A stretch of 64,000 nt of DNA from Chryseobacterium piperi (lineage in GTDB: Bacteria > Bacteroidota > Bacteroidia > Flavobacteriales > Weeksellaceae): assembly GCF_002285635.2 (NCBI RefSeq), contig NZ_CP023049.2, forward strand, positions 3,100,001 through 3,164,000. The letters are read 5' to 3'. Shown here one piece after another: positions 35,677 through 43,701 of the stretch (the stretch's first letter is position 1; every line of letters starts with the position of its first letter). Both the position numbers and the translations under genes were made by a program. The notes under the pieces are model-generated. The model searched no databases. It was not told the DNA's origin and saw only the letters and a program-made list of their open reading frames with translations.

Positions 35677-36741
35677 ATGAATGATCAAAAAGAAAAGAAT
35701 TCAGAACAAAACCCCATCCCTCTAAAAAATGATAAAACAATGAAACTGAGCATCCTGGATCAATCTGCAATCGTTACCGGGCAACATCCCAAGGAAACAT
35801 TAGCTAATAATATCGAACTGGCTCAATGGGCAGAAGAACTAGGCTACGAAAGCATATTATTTTCTGAGCACCATGGTGTTCCCGCTTATGCCAGTTCAAG
35901 CCCTGAAATTTTAGCAGCCATTGTCCTTGGACAAACAAAAAAAATAAAAGTCGGCACAGGAGGCATTATGCTTCGTAATTACCCTGCTTATAAAGTAGCT
36001 GAAATTACAAAGCTGTTAGCTTCTGTTTTTCCGGGGCGTTTTGTACTCGGTTTAGGAAAAGCTCCCGGCGGACTTAAAATGTCAACCCTCGCACTAAACG
36101 ATAACAAGCTTCCTACGATAAGCACTATTAGCCAAAAAATAAAGGATATTGTCGCCTATTTATCTGAAGATACAACTATCACACAGGATCGTTATGATGA
36201 TTTAATTGCACAACCTCAACACCTTGATACACAACCGGAAGTATGGTGGCTCGGATCAGGAAACAATTCCGCAAGAGAAGCTTCAAAAAATGGATTAGGC
36301 TACTCTTATTCTCATTTCCTGGTAGATGAGAAAGAAAACGCGAGTGTCAATCTGTATAAAAATGAGTTTGTTCCCAGTGTTATTTCACAAGCCCCTCGTT
36401 TACAGATAGCTCTTTCCGTTTCAGTTGCAGAGGATTATGATACTGCAAAAAGAAATGCTTATTCTATGGCCTACCAGATTTTAGAAGCCAGAAGAGGGCT
36501 TGCGCCCTCCCCCTTAATTCATCCTGATGAAGTAGAACAAAAAATACAAGACTCTGAGGATAATGATGATTTTCAGCAAGTCATGAACAACATACTCATT
36601 GCTACACCGGAAACTATAGGTAGACAGCTTTCTGAAATTACTACATTTTACGCAGCAGATAATTTCATCGTTATGAGTAATATCTATGACAAAGAATCCC
36701 GTTTCAAAAACTTTGAACTTCTTATAAAGAATATCCAATAA
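35677..36741 (+). CDS. LLM-class flavin-dependent oxidoreductase
   Basis: 354 residues. TIM-barrel luciferase-like monooxygenase: MKLSILDQSAIVTG, EELGYESILFSEHHGVPAYASSSPEI and VGTGGIMLRNYPAYKVAE are characteristic, as is RFVLGLGKAPGG. These enzymes use FMN supplied by a separate reductase. The first 21 residues (MNDQKEKNSEQNPIP...) are an unusual polar extension; homologues normally start at the internal ATG at 35740, so the true start may be there. Substrate unknown; monocistronic, ended by a strong hairpin. Confidence 0.9.
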   Translation: MNDQKEKNSEQNPIPLKNDKTMKLSILDQSAIVTGQHPKETLANNIELAQWAEELGYESILFSEHHGVPAYASSSPEILAAIVLGQTKKIKVGTGGIMLRNYPAYKVAEITKLLASVFPGRFVLGLGKAPGGLKMSTLALNDNKLPTISTISQKIKDIVAYLSEDTTITQDRYDDLIAQPQHLDTQPEVWWLGSGNNSAREASKNGLGYSYSHFLVDEKENASVNLYKNEFVPSVISQAPRLQIALSVSVAEDYDTAKRNAYSMAYQILEARRGLAPSPLIHPDEVEQKIQDSEDNDDFQQVMNNILIATPETIGRQLSEITTFYAADNFIVMSNIYDKESRFKNFELLIKNIQ

Positions 36742-36784
36742 GAAAGTAACAGACAATTTTACTTTTCTTTTGATATCTTAAAAC

Positions 36785-36827
36785 AAACGGGAGATCTTAT
36801 CTTTAAGACCTCCCGTTTTATTTTTTA
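36785..36827. terminator. Terminator between the LLM oxidoreductase and META genes
   Basis: A 15-bp stem with one mismatch (36785-36799 with 36804-36818), followed by a T-rich tract on the plus strand. It serves the plus-strand gene and possibly also the convergent one. Confidence 0.82.
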
Positions 36828-36852
36828 CATTTACATGTTAAACAACTCATAA

Positions 36853-37287
36853 TCAATCCCAGTCAGAAGCTACAAACTTCATAACCATTCCTTTGTCATC
36901 TGACAAAGTAAGAAAGTGTCCTTCTACTGAATATTTAGTAATTCTCTCAAAGCTTCGCCCAAATGCAGCTTCTAACTTCATATCCTGGCAAGCCATCATC
37001 GTACTTCCTAATCCAGAAATTTTTATCCTTCCGTTATTTTTAAATTGGGCTGTAAAAAACATTTTATTACACCCCATAAAAGCCCCGCCACGAATTTTAC
37101 CGTCTTCTATTTTAGAATTCAGATTAATACGGGCTTTATTCTTAACCATCAGATCTTTACTGAAATTCCCAAAAGAAACAAGCATCCACTCTCTTTGAAG
37201 TGCATGATTTTTTTCCGGCACTGAAGAGCAATTTAAATTTATTCCTAAAAACAAAATGCCTAAAAGCAATACTAATATTTTTTTCAT
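36853..37287 (-). CDS. META-domain lipoprotein (HslJ-like)
   Basis: 144 residues. The lipobox NLNCSS places it in the envelope. The META domain pattern is visible: REWMLVSFGNFSK, GAFMGCNKMFFTAQFKNNGRIKI and SGLGSTMMACQDMKLEAAF, with the conserved GCN and ACxD-like residues. HslJ-type proteins in other bacteria are linked to stress or novobiocin resistance, but no mechanism is known here. Gene is monocistronic and divergent from the S46 peptidase. Confidence 0.88.
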   Translation of the reverse strand: MKKILVLLLGILFLGINLNCSSVPEKNHALQREWMLVSFGNFSKDLMVKNKARINLNSKIEDGKIRGGAFMGCNKMFFTAQFKNNGRIKISGLGSTMMACQDMKLEAAFGRSFERITKYSVEGHFLTLSDDKGMVMKFVASDWD

Positions 37288-37372
37288 AGAAACAATCCTC
37301 CCATTTTCATACCATTCACAGGCAGAATATCGTAAAAATTAGTAAATTAGCCACACAAAATTAATTTATAAA

Positions 37373-39580
37373 ATGAAAAGACTATTTCTACTATTCACTT
37401 TTTTATTGGGCTTTGCCCAGATGAGAGCGGATGAGGGGATGTGGCTGTTGATGCTCATCAAAAGACTAAACGGTGTTGACATGCAAAAAGAAGGTTTACA
37501 TCTGACTCCGGAGGAAATTTATTCCGTTAACAATTCGAGTTTAAAAGATGCTATCGTTAGCTTCGGTGGCTTCTGTACAGGAGAAATTGTTTCTGATAAA
37601 GGACTTATCTTCACAAACCATCACTGTGGCTACGGCGCTGTTGCTGCAGCTTCTACTCCAGAAAAAGACTATTTAAAAAATGGTTTCTGGGCGATGAAGC
37701 AGAAAGATGAATTCAACGCAAAAGACTTGTATGTAAGGTTTTTAGTTAGAATGGATGATGCTACGAAAAGAATCAATTCTAAACTGAATAGCAATATGAC
37801 CGGTGAGGAGAGAAGTGCTGTGATCGAGGCTGAAACTAAAGCAATCCAGGCTGAAAACTCTGAAAATGGCAAATATACTGTAGTGGTTAAAGATTTCTTT
37901 AACGGAAACGAATTTTATTATTTCGTATATCAAGATTACAAAGATATCAGATTAGTAGGAGCACCTCCTTCATCATTAGGTAAATTCGGTGGCGATACAG
38001 ATAACTGGGAATGGCCAAGACATACTGCAGATTTTACTGTGTTCAGAGTATATGCTGATGTAGCTGGAAATCCTGCAGAATATTCACCAAGCAATACTCC
38101 TTTGAAGCCTAAGCATTTCTTACCGGTTTCTCTTAAGGGAATTAAGCCGGGGGACTTTTCTATGATTTTAGGATATCCGGGAAGAACCAATCGCTACTTA
38201 ACATCTTATGGTATCCAGCAAATGGTTAATAAAGATTATCCGGCTTGGGTTGAGGCTTCTAAAGTAGCCATGGATGTTATGAAGAAATACATGAACAAAG
38301 ATAAAGCAACCCAGCTTAACTATGCTTCTCAGTATGCCTCCGTAGCTAACTACTGGAAAAACAGACAGGGAACCATTGATGCGGTAGAAAAAAACGGAAC
38401 GATCTCTGATAAGCAGAAAATTGAAGCAGCTTACAGACAATGGTCCGTACAGGCTGGAAACTCTGAATACGATGGTGTATTAGAGGATATTGAAGCTTAT
38501 TACAAGCAGGTTTCTGACAGAAATGTAGAAAAAAACTATATGACTCAGCTTTCAAGAAACACAAAATATATCAGTGTAGCTAACAAGTTGGGATCTTTAC
38601 TGAAGACTTATGCAGCTCAGGATATGCAGGGAAGACTTGCTATGAAACCAAAAGTAGAAACAGCAATTAAATCTATTTATGATAATTTCAGCCCTTCTTT
38701 GGAAGGAGAGATGCTAGCTGCAATGGTTAGCCTTTATCAAACAAGAGTAAAAAATAAAGATGTGGCTTCTGCAACTATTTTAGGATTGGATGCTAAAACA
38801 TTATCCAATGTGGCCTACTCTTCTATTTTTGCTAACAAGACATCAGCAACTAATTTCCTTTTAAATCCTGATGCATTGAAGCTTGATGCTGATCCACTTT
38901 GGAAAATATCTAATGGCCTTACTGCAGACCAAAAAATATCTTCTGAGAAATTTGCTAAAGTTGATGATTTTTTTGCTAAAAATAACCGTCTATTCTTGGC
39001 TGGTTTAATGAAGGCAATGCCAGAGAAAAAGTTTTATCCGGATGCTAACTCTACCATGAGATTGACTTATGGAACTGTAGATAAATTACCAATCAGAACA
39101 GACAGAAACTATTTCGGTGTTACTGATAATTATTATACAGACATGACTGGTCTTGTTGGTAAGTACAAAAAAGGAGACGAAGAATTCGACCTTCCTCAAA
39201 GAGTGATTGACCTTTATAATATGAAAGACTTTGGTCAATATGGTGATGCTTCAGGCTATATGCCGGTAAACTTCCTTTCTAACAATGATATTACTGGAGG
39301 AAATTCAGGATCTCCTGTTATTGACGGAAACGGAAACCTTATCGGGATTGCATTTGATGGAAACAGTGAAGCATTAAGTGGAGATATTGTATTTGAACAA
39401 GAATGGCAAAAAACAATTAATGTTGATATCCGTTTTGTTCTGTGGACAATTGACAAATATGCTGGTGCCAGAAGACTAATTGATGAATTACAATTGGTAA
39501 GAAGTGAAAATACTCCTGCTGATACCAAAACACGTCCAGCGAAGGCTGAACATGTAAAACCAACTAAAAAGAAGAAGTAA
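37373..39580 (+). CDS. S46-family dipeptidyl-peptidase (DPP7-like)
   Basis: 735 residues with a signal peptide (ends near QMRADEG, mature N-terminus DEGMWLLMLI typical). Catalytic triad regions: His in FTNHHCGYGAV (about residue 83), Asp in WEWPRHTADFTVFR (about 220), Ser in GGNSGSPVIDG (about 644). S46 enzymes release dipeptides from peptide N-termini in the periplasm. Eighteen residues after the catalytic Ser is Gly (AFDGN), the position that is Gly in DPP7 and Arg in DPP11, so broad or hydrophobic P1 preference is inferred. The C-terminus is a Lys/Pro-rich tail (KTRPAKAEHVKPTKKKK). Confidence 0.93.
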   Translation: MKRLFLLFTFLLGFAQMRADEGMWLLMLIKRLNGVDMQKEGLHLTPEEIYSVNNSSLKDAIVSFGGFCTGEIVSDKGLIFTNHHCGYGAVAAASTPEKDYLKNGFWAMKQKDEFNAKDLYVRFLVRMDDATKRINSKLNSNMTGEERSAVIEAETKAIQAENSENGKYTVVVKDFFNGNEFYYFVYQDYKDIRLVGAPPSSLGKFGGDTDNWEWPRHTADFTVFRVYADVAGNPAEYSPSNTPLKPKHFLPVSLKGIKPGDFSMILGYPGRTNRYLTSYGIQQMVNKDYPAWVEASKVAMDVMKKYMNKDKATQLNYASQYASVANYWKNRQGTIDAVEKNGTISDKQKIEAAYRQWSVQAGNSEYDGVLEDIEAYYKQVSDRNVEKNYMTQLSRNTKYISVANKLGSLLKTYAAQDMQGRLAMKPKVETAIKSIYDNFSPSLEGEMLAAMVSLYQTRVKNKDVASATILGLDAKTLSNVAYSSIFANKTSATNFLLNPDALKLDADPLWKISNGLTADQKISSEKFAKVDDFFAKNNRLFLAGLMKAMPEKKFYPDANSTMRLTYGTVDKLPIRTDRNYFGVTDNYYTDMTGLVGKYKKGDEEFDLPQRVIDLYNMKDFGQYGDASGYMPVNFLSNNDITGGNSGSPVIDGNGNLIGIAFDGNSEALSGDIVFEQEWQKTINVDIRFVLWTIDKYAGARRLIDELQLVRSENTPADTKTRPAKAEHVKPTKKKK

Positions 39581-39598
39581 TCTTTTTATATACTTTAT

Positions 39599-39629
39599 AA
39601 AACCGTGAAATCTATTTCACGGTTTTTTT
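39599..39629. terminator. Terminator after the S46 peptidase gene
   Basis: Stem AAAACCGTGAA pairs across 39599-39611 and 39614-39626, followed by a T7 run. Lies 19 bp after the stop codon. Confidence 0.85.
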
Positions 39630-39727
39630 ATGGTCATATTATTATCAAATAGCACCGCTCCCATTTTTGACTTATGCTTATTTAAAGCATCTGGACAGAA
39701 AGTACTAGAAAAAAGAGATCTCTTTAA

Positions 39728-40573
39728 TTATTTTCTATTTTGAATGAATGTAATAAAATCCTGATTTATAGATTCTTTTCTTTTCATTGCTTTTCTGGCA
39801 AAAGCTGCAGGAGACGTCCCACTGTATCGTTTGAATTCTTTGCTTAAATGAGATTGATCCGTATACCCGAGATCATAAGCCAGACTTGCAATATTAGAAT
39901 CCGGATAAAGCCATAGCTGATTACGAACCCGCTCAAAGCGCATCAGTCCTGACACATCTTTCACAGAATATCCCGAAGAATGTTTAAACTTTCTTTCCAG
40001 TGTACGAATCGTAGCATGGGCAGCGTCTGCTATACGGCTCACGGGTACCGTTCCGCCGGCTTCCCTCATCGCAGCTCCTGCTTTATAAAGCATAGTATCT
40101 ATAGCAACCTGCGATCTTGCATTTAGAAAATATTCTTTTATACAAGTCAATGCTTCTTCTATTTTTCCTTCCTGAACGAAAGTATTGAGAATGGACTGTA
40201 ACTCAACTATAGGATGCTCAACTATACGCACTCCTTTTTTATTGGATGGTAGTCCAAGCAAATCAAAAACTGCCCACGGAAAGCACCGGATTCCAATAAT
40301 ATCCAGTCGATCTTTCATGTAAAAAAGAACAGGATGATTGAGAAGCCCGATCATAAACGGAGATGGCAAGACCTGCATATTCCCGTCACAAGAAATACTA
40401 CAATCGCTTCCGAAATAAAAAATAATTTCCGCATAGCCATCCGGAACTACCTCAAAGCCGGATAGCTCTTCTTTAGAATCTGACCTTCTGATATTATACC
40501 AAAAACACTTGATCGTGTCACTGAGCTCTTCAGGTGATTCAAATTCTTGATGCTCGATCATAAAAGATTCCAT
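39728..40573 (-). CDS. AraC-family transcriptional regulator
   Basis: 281 residues. The C-terminal third is the double HTH of AraC regulators: VSRIADAAHATIRTLERKFKHSSGYSVKDV and SNIASLAYDLGYTDQSHLSKEFKRYSGTSPAAF (bounds of the two helices blocks). The N-terminal part (SDTIKCFWYNIRR, VVPDGYAEIIFYFG) fits the DUF6597/AraC-effector domain that often senses small aromatic or lipid-like ligands. A -7-like TAATTTTG lies on the minus strand at 40623-40616. No obvious target operon is adjacent; the IS1182-type element sits directly upstream. Confidence 0.9.
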   Translation of the reverse strand: MESFMIEHQEFESPEELSDTIKCFWYNIRRSDSKEELSGFEVVPDGYAEIIFYFGSDCSISCDGNMQVLPSPFMIGLLNHPVLFYMKDRLDIIGIRCFPWAVFDLLGLPSNKKGVRIVEHPIVELQSILNTFVQEGKIEEALTCIKEYFLNARSQVAIDTMLYKAGAAMREAGGTVPVSRIADAAHATIRTLERKFKHSSGYSVKDVSGLMRFERVRNQLWLYPDSNIASLAYDLGYTDQSHLSKEFKRYSGTSPAAFARKAMKRKESINQDFITFIQNRK

Positions 40574-40717
40574 AATGGTTTATTTATATTGAAAAATATA
40601 TGGAGCTACTCTATTCAAAATTAATACAATATTTGTTGAATAAAAAAATATTTACCATAAACCATTTCATATAATACACTAAGTTATACTTGCCGGATAC
40701 TAGACAGAAATAAAAGA

Positions 40718-40798
40718 GGCTGTCTCAAAAGAGATAGCCTTTTTTATGCAAAAAGGAAAGCTTTCGCTTTCCTAATAGTTGCAAATTGATTAATTTGC
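40718..40798 (+). promoter_or_regulatory. Triple-hairpin leader of the IS1182-type transposase (copy 1)
   Basis: Hairpin 1: GGCTGTCTC-AAAA-GAGATAGCC at 40718-40739 followed by TTTTTT, a terminator-like structure. Hairpin 2: GGAAAGC-TTTC-GCTTTCC at about 40755-40772. Hairpin 3: GCAAATT-GATT-AATTTGC at 40781-40798, ending 3 bp before the GTG start codon. Together they would block read-in transcription and bury the ribosome site. The same leader is at 57180-57260 in copy 2. Confidence 0.7.
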
Positions 40799-40801
40799 AT
40801 T

Positions 40802-42139
40802 GTGTTAAGTACGTCAAAAGTAGTCTTTAAAGATTACACCCCCAAAGAAAATCTGCTTTTTCCTCCCAATTTATCGGAGTTGATTGATGAGCGACATCCT
40901 GTGAAAATTGTTTCAAACATTATTGATGGCTTGGATATCAAAAGCTTAATTAAAACCTACAAACCTGGCGGAACATCTTGCTACCACCCGAAAATGCTTT
41001 TGAAAGTTTTGATTTATGGCTATTTAAGCAATATCTATTCAAGCCGCAAAATGGAGCAGGCCTTGAAAGAAAACATCCATTTTATGTGGCTCTCTGCAAT
41101 GAGCCGTCCCGATCATAACACCTTAAACAGGTTCCGTAGTGAACGATTGAAAGGTGAGATTAAAGCTATTTTCACACAAATTGTTCTTCTTTTGGAAAAG
41201 GAAGGTTTGGTAAGTCTGAAAACCACTTTTGTAGATGGCACCAAGATAGAAGCCAATGCCAATCGCTATACTTTTGTTTGGGGAAGAGCTGTCAAAAAAC
41301 ACAAAGAAAGGATTGCAGAGCAATTAGAAGAGCTTTGGAACTATGCAGAAACAGTTGCCAAAGACGAGCTTGAAAATACAGAAAGTATTGATTTTAAAGA
41401 AGTAGATTCTGAAAAAGTAACTCAAACCATCGAAAAGATCAATGAAGTTTTGAAAGATAAAAAAGTAGCTTCAAAAGTTCGTCAGAAACTGAATTATGCT
41501 AAGAAAAACTGGGCAGATAATTTAGAGAAATATAAAAAACAGCAAGAATTATTAGAAGATAGAAATTACTATTCCAAAACCGATACAGACGCTACTTTTA
41601 TGCGAATGAAGGAGGATCATATGCGAAACGGACAACTAAAACCCGCTTACAATCTACAAATTTCTACCCATAGACAATTCATTTTACATTATTCAATTCA
41701 TCCCAACCCAACAGACACCAAAACATTAGCGACTCATTTACTGGGTTTTGAAGAAAGCTATCATAAAGCTCCCAAAGAGCTTGTTGCTGATGCTGGTTAT
41801 GGCTCAGAAGAAAATTACAACTTGTTAAAATCTAAGAAAATAAAAGCTTATGTTAAATATAATTACTTCAGAAAAGATCAGAAATCGGGACAAATAACCA
41901 CTTCACAAAACAATCCTAAATTGGCAAAAATCAGAGAAAAGGTTTTCAAACTTCTTAATACCAGCAAGGGCATCAAACTCAGAAAACAAAGATCCCATGA
42001 TGTTGAACCTGTTTTTGCAGAGCTCAAACACAACAAAAATTTTAAACGATTCATGCTTCGGGGAAAAAATAAAGTCGAGGTAGAAATCGGCATACTCGCA
42101 ATTGCCCACAATCTAAAGAAAATGTCAAAAGCAGCCTAA
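40802..42139 (+). CDS. IS1182-family transposase, copy 1
   Basis: 445 residues beginning at a GTG codon (MLSTSKVVFKDYTPKENLLFPP). N-terminal DUF772-type domain (YHPKMLLKVLIYGYLSNIYSSRKMEQALKENIHFMWLS region) and a C-terminal DDE domain: D in TFVDGTKIEANANRYTF, D in ELVADAGYGSEENY and E in DVEPVFAELKHNK. A Lys/Glu-rich helical insertion (about residues 165-260) lies between the first two catalytic residues. Protein identical to copy 2. Frame unbroken, presumably active. Confidence 0.95.
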   Translation: MLSTSKVVFKDYTPKENLLFPPNLSELIDERHPVKIVSNIIDGLDIKSLIKTYKPGGTSCYHPKMLLKVLIYGYLSNIYSSRKMEQALKENIHFMWLSAMSRPDHNTLNRFRSERLKGEIKAIFTQIVLLLEKEGLVSLKTTFVDGTKIEANANRYTFVWGRAVKKHKERIAEQLEELWNYAETVAKDELENTESIDFKEVDSEKVTQTIEKINEVLKDKKVASKVRQKLNYAKKNWADNLEKYKKQQELLEDRNYYSKTDTDATFMRMKEDHMRNGQLKPAYNLQISTHRQFILHYSIHPNPTDTKTLATHLLGFEESYHKAPKELVADAGYGSEENYNLLKSKKIKAYVKYNYFRKDQKSGQITTSQNNPKLAKIREKVFKLLNTSKGIKLRKQRSHDVEPVFAELKHNKNFKRFMLRGKNKVEVEIGILAIAHNLKKMSKAA

Positions 42140-42347
42140 AACAGACTGCTTTTTTGACTTAGATCTTCTTTTTTCCAAGATATTTTTTTTATTCAAAATA
42201 TCGAAATCTTTTTTCAATGAAATACTAAAAAGAGACTGTCCTTTTGAGACAGCCTCTTAGAAGAAAAAATAAATGGTAAAAAGAGTAGAAACATCCCTAT
42301 TTTCAAGCATATTTCCTAACTATATTAAATTTAATACGTCTTCAGCA

Positions 42348-42965
42348 TTAAGAAACTGTAGTTTCTGCTTTTTTGGTGATCATATTAAAATCTTCTTGAA
42401 CAGCCGTTTTTACCTCATTAAGGTAAGCGCTTAGCTCTTCAGGAGTTTTATCCATAATTGGAGCGATATATTTAACCAAAATAGGATCAAAGCCAGTGAA
42501 TTCTAAAATCCCTGTTTTTAATTGTACTATCCCTGAATTATGATATACTTTTTCATATGTTTCTGCGTCTCCGTCACCTGTGCTGATAATTCTCGCAGAT
42601 TTCCCGGCTAATAATTGTTGTAATTCTCCCTCACTAGTATAGTTGAAAGCAATACTTGGTAAGAAAGTACGGTCTATAAAGCCTTTCATCAATGCAGGAA
42701 GTCCGAACCACCATAATGGGTGAATCCAAACCACGTGAGTACTCTTTTTAATAAGATCAATAGCCTTTATTAAATCTGGTTCCAGTTCACTTCTTAATCT
42801 ATAGCCATATTTTAAGTTGGGATCGAAATTCAGATCTCTTATCGGCATGTAAGTCGCTTTAATTCCAAGCTTCTCCATTTCTTTAAGGTAAGTCTGAGCA
42901 ATTTCCTCGTTAAAACTGATTTTGTCCGGGTGTCCGTTAATTACTAATACATTTTGTGTTTCCAT
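42348..42965 (-). CDS. NAD(P)H-dependent oxidoreductase, flavodoxin-like fold (Flavodoxin_2)
   Basis: 205 residues. The fold signature NGHPDKISFNEEIAQTYL, the YRLRSELEPDLIKA linker and HPLWWFGLPALMKGFIDRTFLPSIAF match the MdaB/NQO-like family of FMN- or FAD-dependent quinone and drug reductases in the cytoplasm. It is transcribed divergently from a TetR regulator; its promoter lies between two perfect operators, so it is very likely the regulated target. Substrate unknown, perhaps a quinone or electrophile. Confidence 0.92.
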   Translation of the reverse strand: METQNVLVINGHPDKISFNEEIAQTYLKEMEKLGIKATYMPIRDLNFDPNLKYGYRLRSELEPDLIKAIDLIKKSTHVVWIHPLWWFGLPALMKGFIDRTFLPSIAFNYTSEGELQQLLAGKSARIISTGDGDAETYEKVYHNSGIVQLKTGILEFTGFDPILVKYIAPIMDKTPEELSAYLNEVKTAVQEDFNMITKKAETTVS

Positions 42966-42990
42966 TTTTTTATACTAATTTTACATTTTA

Positions 42991-43002
42991 GGTCATTTGA
43001 CC
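42991..43002. promoter_or_regulatory. TetR operator, copy 1 (GGTCATTTGACC)
   Basis: Palindrome GGTCA-TT-TGACC. An identical copy begins 24 bp away. This copy lies downstream of the minus-strand -7 box, near the expected transcription start of the oxidoreductase gene. Confidence 0.85.
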
Positions 43003-43006
43003 ACTG

Positions 43007-43037
43007 CAAATATAGGTCATTTGACCTAATCAACCAA
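43007..43037 (-). promoter_or_regulatory. Promoter TTG-N20-TATATTTG of the oxidoreductase gene, bracketed by operators
   Basis: Minus-strand TTG at 43037-43035 and TATATTTG at 43014-43007, 20 bp apart. The -33/-7 spacer contains operator copy 2 and the start-site region contains copy 1. Confidence 0.75.
43015..43026. promoter_or_regulatory. TetR operator, copy 2 (GGTCATTTGACC)
   Basis: Identical to copy 1, start-to-start distance 24 bp. It lies within the spacer of the oxidoreductase promoter and 34 bp before the TetR gene start, so bound regulator would block both directions. Confidence 0.85.
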
Positions 43038-43060
43038 ATAAAATTATATTTTTTTTCATA

Positions 43061-43621
43061 ATGAGTAAAAAAGACATCAAAGACCATATTCTTGTAGAAG
43101 CTATGGAAATATTAAAAAATGAAGGCAGCAGTGGAGTTACCATGCGAAAAGTTGCCTCTTCTTGTAATATTTCCCTCAGCAATCTTCAATACCATTATAC
43201 CAATAAAACAATTTTATTGCAAGCACTTAGTGCTAAGTTTTTTGCGCACTGTAGTGAAAATCTTTTGAATGAATGGGAAGTAATATCTGCCGAAAAGGAC
43301 CTTTCAACAGAACAATTCATAAGAAAATTAGTAGAATTTCTTATAGGAGATGATGAGATTGGAATAGATTACTACTTATATCGAGAAATATGGGCATTAT
43401 CTCTCAGAGATCCTGAACTCTCTATCGCGGTGAAAGATTTCTATAGCAATTATGCAAGACTAATTGCAGAATTGATCGGACAAGTAAAACAATCATCTAC
43501 GGAAGAAATTGCCAGCCTCCTGGTTCCTTTCATGGAGGGATACTCTATTGTCAGGAAAGCAATGCCTTCAGATGCTAAGCAAATGACAGAAACATTGGTA
43601 AGGATTATCGTTGCTCTTTAG
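43061..43621 (+). CDS. TetR/AcrR-family transcriptional repressor
   Basis: 186 residues. N-terminal HTH is clear: SSGVTMRKVASSCNISLSNLQYHYTNKTILLQAL. The C-terminal ligand-binding domain has no recognisable specificity. The start is the ATG at 43061, 34 bp from the nearer of two perfect operator palindromes, so autoregulation is expected. It is divergent from a flavodoxin-fold reductase, a common arrangement in which an electrophile or quinone relieves repression. Confidence 0.92.
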   Translation: MSKKDIKDHILVEAMEILKNEGSSGVTMRKVASSCNISLSNLQYHYTNKTILLQALSAKFFAHCSENLLNEWEVISAEKDLSTEQFIRKLVEFLIGDDEIGIDYYLYREIWALSLRDPELSIAVKDFYSNYARLIAELIGQVKQSSTEEIASLLVPFMEGYSIVRKAMPSDAKQMTETLVRIIVAL

Positions 43622-43639
43622 ATAGTATTTTGTTAAAAC

Positions 43640-43690
43640 ACATATAAGAAGAAAGGATGGCTTTTAAAGCCATCCTTTCTTCTTATATGT
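43640..43690. terminator. 51-bp perfect palindrome, bidirectional terminator
   Basis: 43640-43664 is the exact reverse complement of 43666-43690 around a single central T. It lies between the convergent tetR and comM-like genes. The stem is rich in A/G on one arm, giving U-rich ends in both transcripts. It is about twice the usual terminator length. Confidence 0.85.
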
Positions 43691-43701
43691 TTACATTCTA
43701 T

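Larger units (their letters stand above)
40714..42258 (+). mobile_element. IS1182-type insertion sequence, copy 1, 1545 bp
   Basis: Termini are inverted repeats (AAGAGGCTGTCTCAAAAG at the left, its complement at the right). The element encodes one full-length transposase. The left end has a leader of three hairpins before the transposase start. A target duplication is not evident. The sequence appears identical base for base to copy 2 at 57176-58720, same orientation, so at least one transposed very recently. Confidence 0.93.

Noticed and set aside
36893..37198. 101-codon plus-strand reading frame opposite the META lipoprotein
   Set aside because: The META gene has a signal peptide and domain motifs; this frame has none.
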